Source: Methylobacterium sp. J-088 (GTDB taxonomy: Bacteria > Pseudomonadota > Alphaproteobacteria > Rhizobiales > Beijerinckiaceae). Taken from it: a DNA stretch of 64,000 nt. Location: assembly GCF_022829295.1 (NCBI RefSeq), contig NZ_JAKSYH010000031.1:1-64000 (forward strand), given 5' to 3'. Positions 62,046 to 64,000 of this stretch are shown piece after piece; within the stretch, counting starts at the first letter, position 1; each line of letters starts with the position of its first letter. The notes beneath the pieces were generated by a model. The model searched no databases. It saw only the letters and a program-made list of their open reading frames with translations, and was not told the DNA's origin. Position numbers and translations under genes: made by a program.

Positions 62046-62477
62046 ATGACACCCGCCGACCGAGACAGGTTCGAGAAGTGCCTCGCGCTCGCCGCACAGG
62101 GCGCGACCATGGGCGAGCGCGCGGCCGCGCAGGCTGCCGCCGCGCGTATCGCTGCGAGCGCCGGCCTGACCCTCGCCGAGGCGATGCGCGCGGCCCGTCC
62201 CGCGCGGACAGAATCCGCGCCCCGGCCGCCGCCCCGGCGCGCCTACGCCTGGGCTCAGCCGAAGGAGCCGGTGAAACCCATCACGGTCGAGGAATTGCTG
62301 CGCCAGAAGGCCGAGACCGAGGAATGGCGCAAGCGTGCGGCCGCCCGGGCCAAGCGCCAGAGCCGGCAGGCGCAGCCGGATCAGGACGCCTATGCGGCGG
62401 AGCAACGTGCCCGGCAGGCCGAGCGCGACTGCGCCTGGGCGCAGGCCCGGACTGAAGCGGCGCCCGACGACGTGTAG
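62046..62477 (+). CDS. Hypothetical Ala/Arg-rich protein (possibly DUF2786-like)
   Basis: The 143-residue protein begins with a helical segment (DRFEKCLALAAQGATMGERAAAQAAAARIAASAGLTLAEAM in outline) that resembles the start of DUF2786 proteins. A long charged coiled-coil region (EELLRQKAETEEWRKRAAARAKRQS) follows. No domain can be assigned with confidence. It converges on the ABC binding protein gene 9 bases away. Confidence 0.55.
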   Translation: MTPADRDRFEKCLALAAQGATMGERAAAQAAAARIAASAGLTLAEAMRAARPARTESAPRPPPRRAYAWAQPKEPVKPITVEELLRQKAETEEWRKRAAARAKRQSRQAQPDQDAYAAEQRARQAERDCAWAQARTEAAPDDV

Positions 62478-62486
62478 GGTCCGGCC

Positions 62487-63722
62487 TCACTTCTTCACGA
62501 GGCTGCAGGTGCTCTCCGACAGGGGCTGGAACGCCTGCTCGCCCGGGATGGTCTTCAGGATCTTGTAGAAATCCCACGGCCCCTTGGAGTCCGCGGGCGT
62601 CTTGACCTGCGCCAAGTACATGTCGTGGACCATCCGGCCGTCGACGCGCAGGCTGGCGTTATGGGCGAAAAAGTCCTGAATCGGCAGTTCGCGCATCTTG
62701 GCCATGACTTTCAGCCCGTTATCCGTCCCGGCGGCCTCGGTGGCCTTGAGGAAGTGGAGCACGGCCGAGTAATCGCCGGCCTGCACCATGGTGGGCATCC
62801 GTCCGCCCATCCGCTCGCCGAAGCGTCGGGCGAAGGCCCGGGTCTGGTCGTCCAGGTCCCAGTAGAAACCGGTTGTCAGGATCATCCCCTGGGCGTCCTT
62901 GAGACCGACGGAGTGGATGTCGGTCAGGAAAATGTTGAGCCCGCCGAGCGTCTGGCCGCCCTGCGGGATGCCGAACTCGCTCGCCTGCTTGATCGTGTTG
63001 ATCGTGTCGGCGCCCGCATTGGCCATGCCGATGATCTTGGCGCCCGACCCTTGAGCCTGCAGCAGGTAGGACGAGAAATCCGGATTCGGGAACGGGTGCT
63101 TGACCGAGCCGAGCACCTGGCCGCCCTTCGCCTTCACGACGCGGGTGACCTGCTTCTCCAGATCGTGCCCGAACGTATAATCGGCGGTGATGAAGAACCA
63201 CGTGTTCTTGGGGTCGTCCGCCAGGGCCGTGGCGGTGCCGGCCGCCAGCGAATAGGTGTCCCAGGTCCAGTGGGCGCCGGTCGGCGAGCAGGCGGCGTTG
63301 GTCAGCGCCATCGAGCCGGCGCCGGAATTGATGTCGATCTTGCCCTTGGCGCGCGCGACTTCACGGACGGCCAAGCCCGCCACCGAGGAGTTGGTGTCGA
63401 AGATCGCGTCGACGCCCTCGGTGTCGAACCAGCGGCGGGCGATCGCGGAGGCGATATCGGCCTTGTTCTGATGGTCGGCGAAGATCAGCTCGACCTTGCG
63501 GCCGTTGATCGGCCGGCCAAAGTCCTCCACGGCGAGTTGCGCGGCCGTCACCGAGCCGCGCCCGGCGAGGTCCGAATAGCCGCCCGACATGTCGGTCAGC
63601 ACACCGATCTTGATGCCGCCATCGGCGTATTGTGCGCGGGCCGGTGCGGCGGCGAGGCAGGCCGCGGCGAAGGCCACGACCCCATGTCGGGCGAGCGTCC
63701 GCCCCGAGATCCGATCGGACAT
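62487..63722 (-). CDS. Branched-chain-amino-acid-type ABC binding protein
   Basis: This is the periplasmic receptor of the Peripla_BP_6 (LivJ/K-like) family. The 411-residue precursor has a signal peptide ending ACLAAAPARA. It then follows the family pattern IKIGVLTDMSGGYSDLAGRGSVTAAQLAVEDFG in outline, and the type I fold with FFITADYTFGHDLEKQVTRVV. Such receptors also serve aromatic acids or amides, and the gene lies downstream of an enol-lactonase-like gene. The ATG at 63722 follows GGGAGG; an ATG at 63737 overlaps that site. No permease or ATPase is in the window. Confidence 0.88.
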   Translation of the reverse strand: MSDRISGRTLARHGVVAFAAACLAAAPARAQYADGGIKIGVLTDMSGGYSDLAGRGSVTAAQLAVEDFGRPINGRKVELIFADHQNKADIASAIARRWFDTEGVDAIFDTNSSVAGLAVREVARAKGKIDINSGAGSMALTNAACSPTGAHWTWDTYSLAAGTATALADDPKNTWFFITADYTFGHDLEKQVTRVVKAKGGQVLGSVKHPFPNPDFSSYLLQAQGSGAKIIGMANAGADTINTIKQASEFGIPQGGQTLGGLNIFLTDIHSVGLKDAQGMILTTGFYWDLDDQTRAFARRFGERMGGRMPTMVQAGDYSAVLHFLKATEAAGTDNGLKVMAKMRELPIQDFFAHNASLRVDGRMVHDMYLAQVKTPADSKGPWDFYKILKTIPGEQAFQPLSESTCSLVKK

Positions 63723-63763
63723 GGATTTCCTCCCCATTTGTTGATCGGCCTTTGTTTTCTTGA

Positions 63764-63790
63764 GGCCGCGGGCCGTTCCGGCCCGCGGCC
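63764..63790 (-). terminator. Hairpin between hydrolase and ABC genes
   Basis: Twelve-base perfect arms GGCCGCGGGCCG / CGGCCCGCGGCC surround a TTC loop between two minus-strand genes. A clear U-run is missing. It may partly terminate the upstream hydrolase transcript or stabilise mRNA. Confidence 0.45.
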
Positions 63791-63809
63791 GGCCGAGTTT
63801 TCGCCGGCT

Positions 63810-64000
63810 CTACGACGCGCGCGTTTCGCCGAAGAGCGTCAGCACGGCCTCGTTGAAGCGCTGGACATCCTCGAGATTCGTCAAATGGGCGCCGCTGAGC
63901 TCACGGTACTGCGCGCCAGGGATGTGGTCCGCCAGGAAGCGGCCTTCCGCCGGCGGCGTCGCGAGGTCGTGCGTCCCGGCGATCACCAGCGTCGGCGCGG
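63810..64000 (-). CDS. Alpha/beta hydrolase, 3' end (3-oxoadipate enol-lactonase-like), partial
   Basis: Only the last 62 codons plus a stop (TAG) are present; the 5' part lies beyond the window. The fragment reads PTLVIAGTHDLATPPAEGRF, with the catalytic-acid Asp, and then GAHLTNLED with the catalytic His. This is the typical end of PcaD-type alpha/beta hydrolases. It could act in aromatic degradation, and the ABC binding protein just downstream on the same strand may take up a related substrate. Confidence 0.8.
   Translation of the reverse strand, partial: APTLVIAGTHDLATPPAEGRFLADHIPGAQYRELSGAHLTNLEDVQRFNEAVLTLFGETRAS

Noticed and set aside
1..64000. tRNA, rRNA, CRISPR arrays, riboswitches and insertion sequences
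   Set aside because: Intergenic regions were read on both strands and none showed the required structures or motifs. A covariance-model scan would be decisive.

Overview
The window looks like chromosomal DNA of a Methylobacterium-type alphaproteobacterium (Hyphomicrobiales). This is inferred from very high GC, GTG/TTG starts behind GGAG-type ribosome sites, a MucR/Ros regulator, a UbiK/BMFP protein, a HisKA_2-type stress kinase behind a textbook EcfG promoter, and many small exported proteins of the kind seen in that genus. No rRNA, tRNA, CRISPR array, intact insertion sequence or complete prophage was found. The species cannot be fixed by reading alone.

Region by region. 0-2.2 kb: two packaging genes (a putative small terminase-like HTH protein and the large terminase) on the minus strand, with palindromic repeats beyond them and no portal or capsid gene before the window edge. 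2.4-5.3 kb: a stress-type histidine kinase with a degenerate ATPase, SufE, a DUF6456 protein and a small hypothetical gene. 5.5-11.1 kb: oligopeptidase B and a large AsmA protein, convergent. 11.5-18.9 kb: a His-rich peptide, UvrD/PcrA helicase, PhoH ATPase, a Met/Arg/His-tailed secreted peptide, UbiK, YbjN-ProC and a TetR regulator. 18.9-25.5 kb: a chemoreceptor, an atypical receiver protein, the overlapping argJ-SIMPL-mutT operon and a Gfo/Idh/MocA oxidoreductase. 25.6-28.8 kb: a DoxX / alpha-beta hydrolase / ring-cleaving dioxygenase module, divergent from a LysR gene across a perfect palindrome. 29.1-33.1 kb: a GntR regulator, then cydA-cydB-DUF2474 and a GbsR/MarR regulator, with an 18-bp palindrome just upstream of cydA. 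33.2-38.4 kb: an aminotransferase, a DapA-family lyase and a polar amino-acid ABC importer whose binding-protein gene is separated from the rest by a repeat mosaic. 38.4-42.6 kb: an overlapping OPT transporter / DUF2243 / small membrane protein operon and two tandem DUF606 transporters. 42.6-44.5 kb: egtD overlapping a second methyltransferase. 45-56 kb: an accessory-looking run of YgjV, DUF4336, CDP-diglyceride diphosphatase, VanZ, MucR, PAP2, SelO and about a dozen small hypothetical or exported proteins. 56.4-60.3 kb: a yehZYXW-type osmoprotectant importer. 60.5-64 kb: small or secreted unknowns, a branched-chain-type ABC binding protein and the 3' end of an alpha/beta hydrolase.

The most interesting regulatory features are the perfect EcfG promoter before a kinase with a broken nucleotide-binding site, the self-contained cyd/GbsR unit with its palindrome, the LysR-controlled quinone/aromatic detoxification module, and a MucR homologue without zinc-binding cysteines. 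No wholly new multi-gene system could be demonstrated. The best candidates for new biology are the degenerate stress kinase, the OPT/DUF2243/mini-membrane operon, and egtD paired with a methyltransferase instead of egtB.
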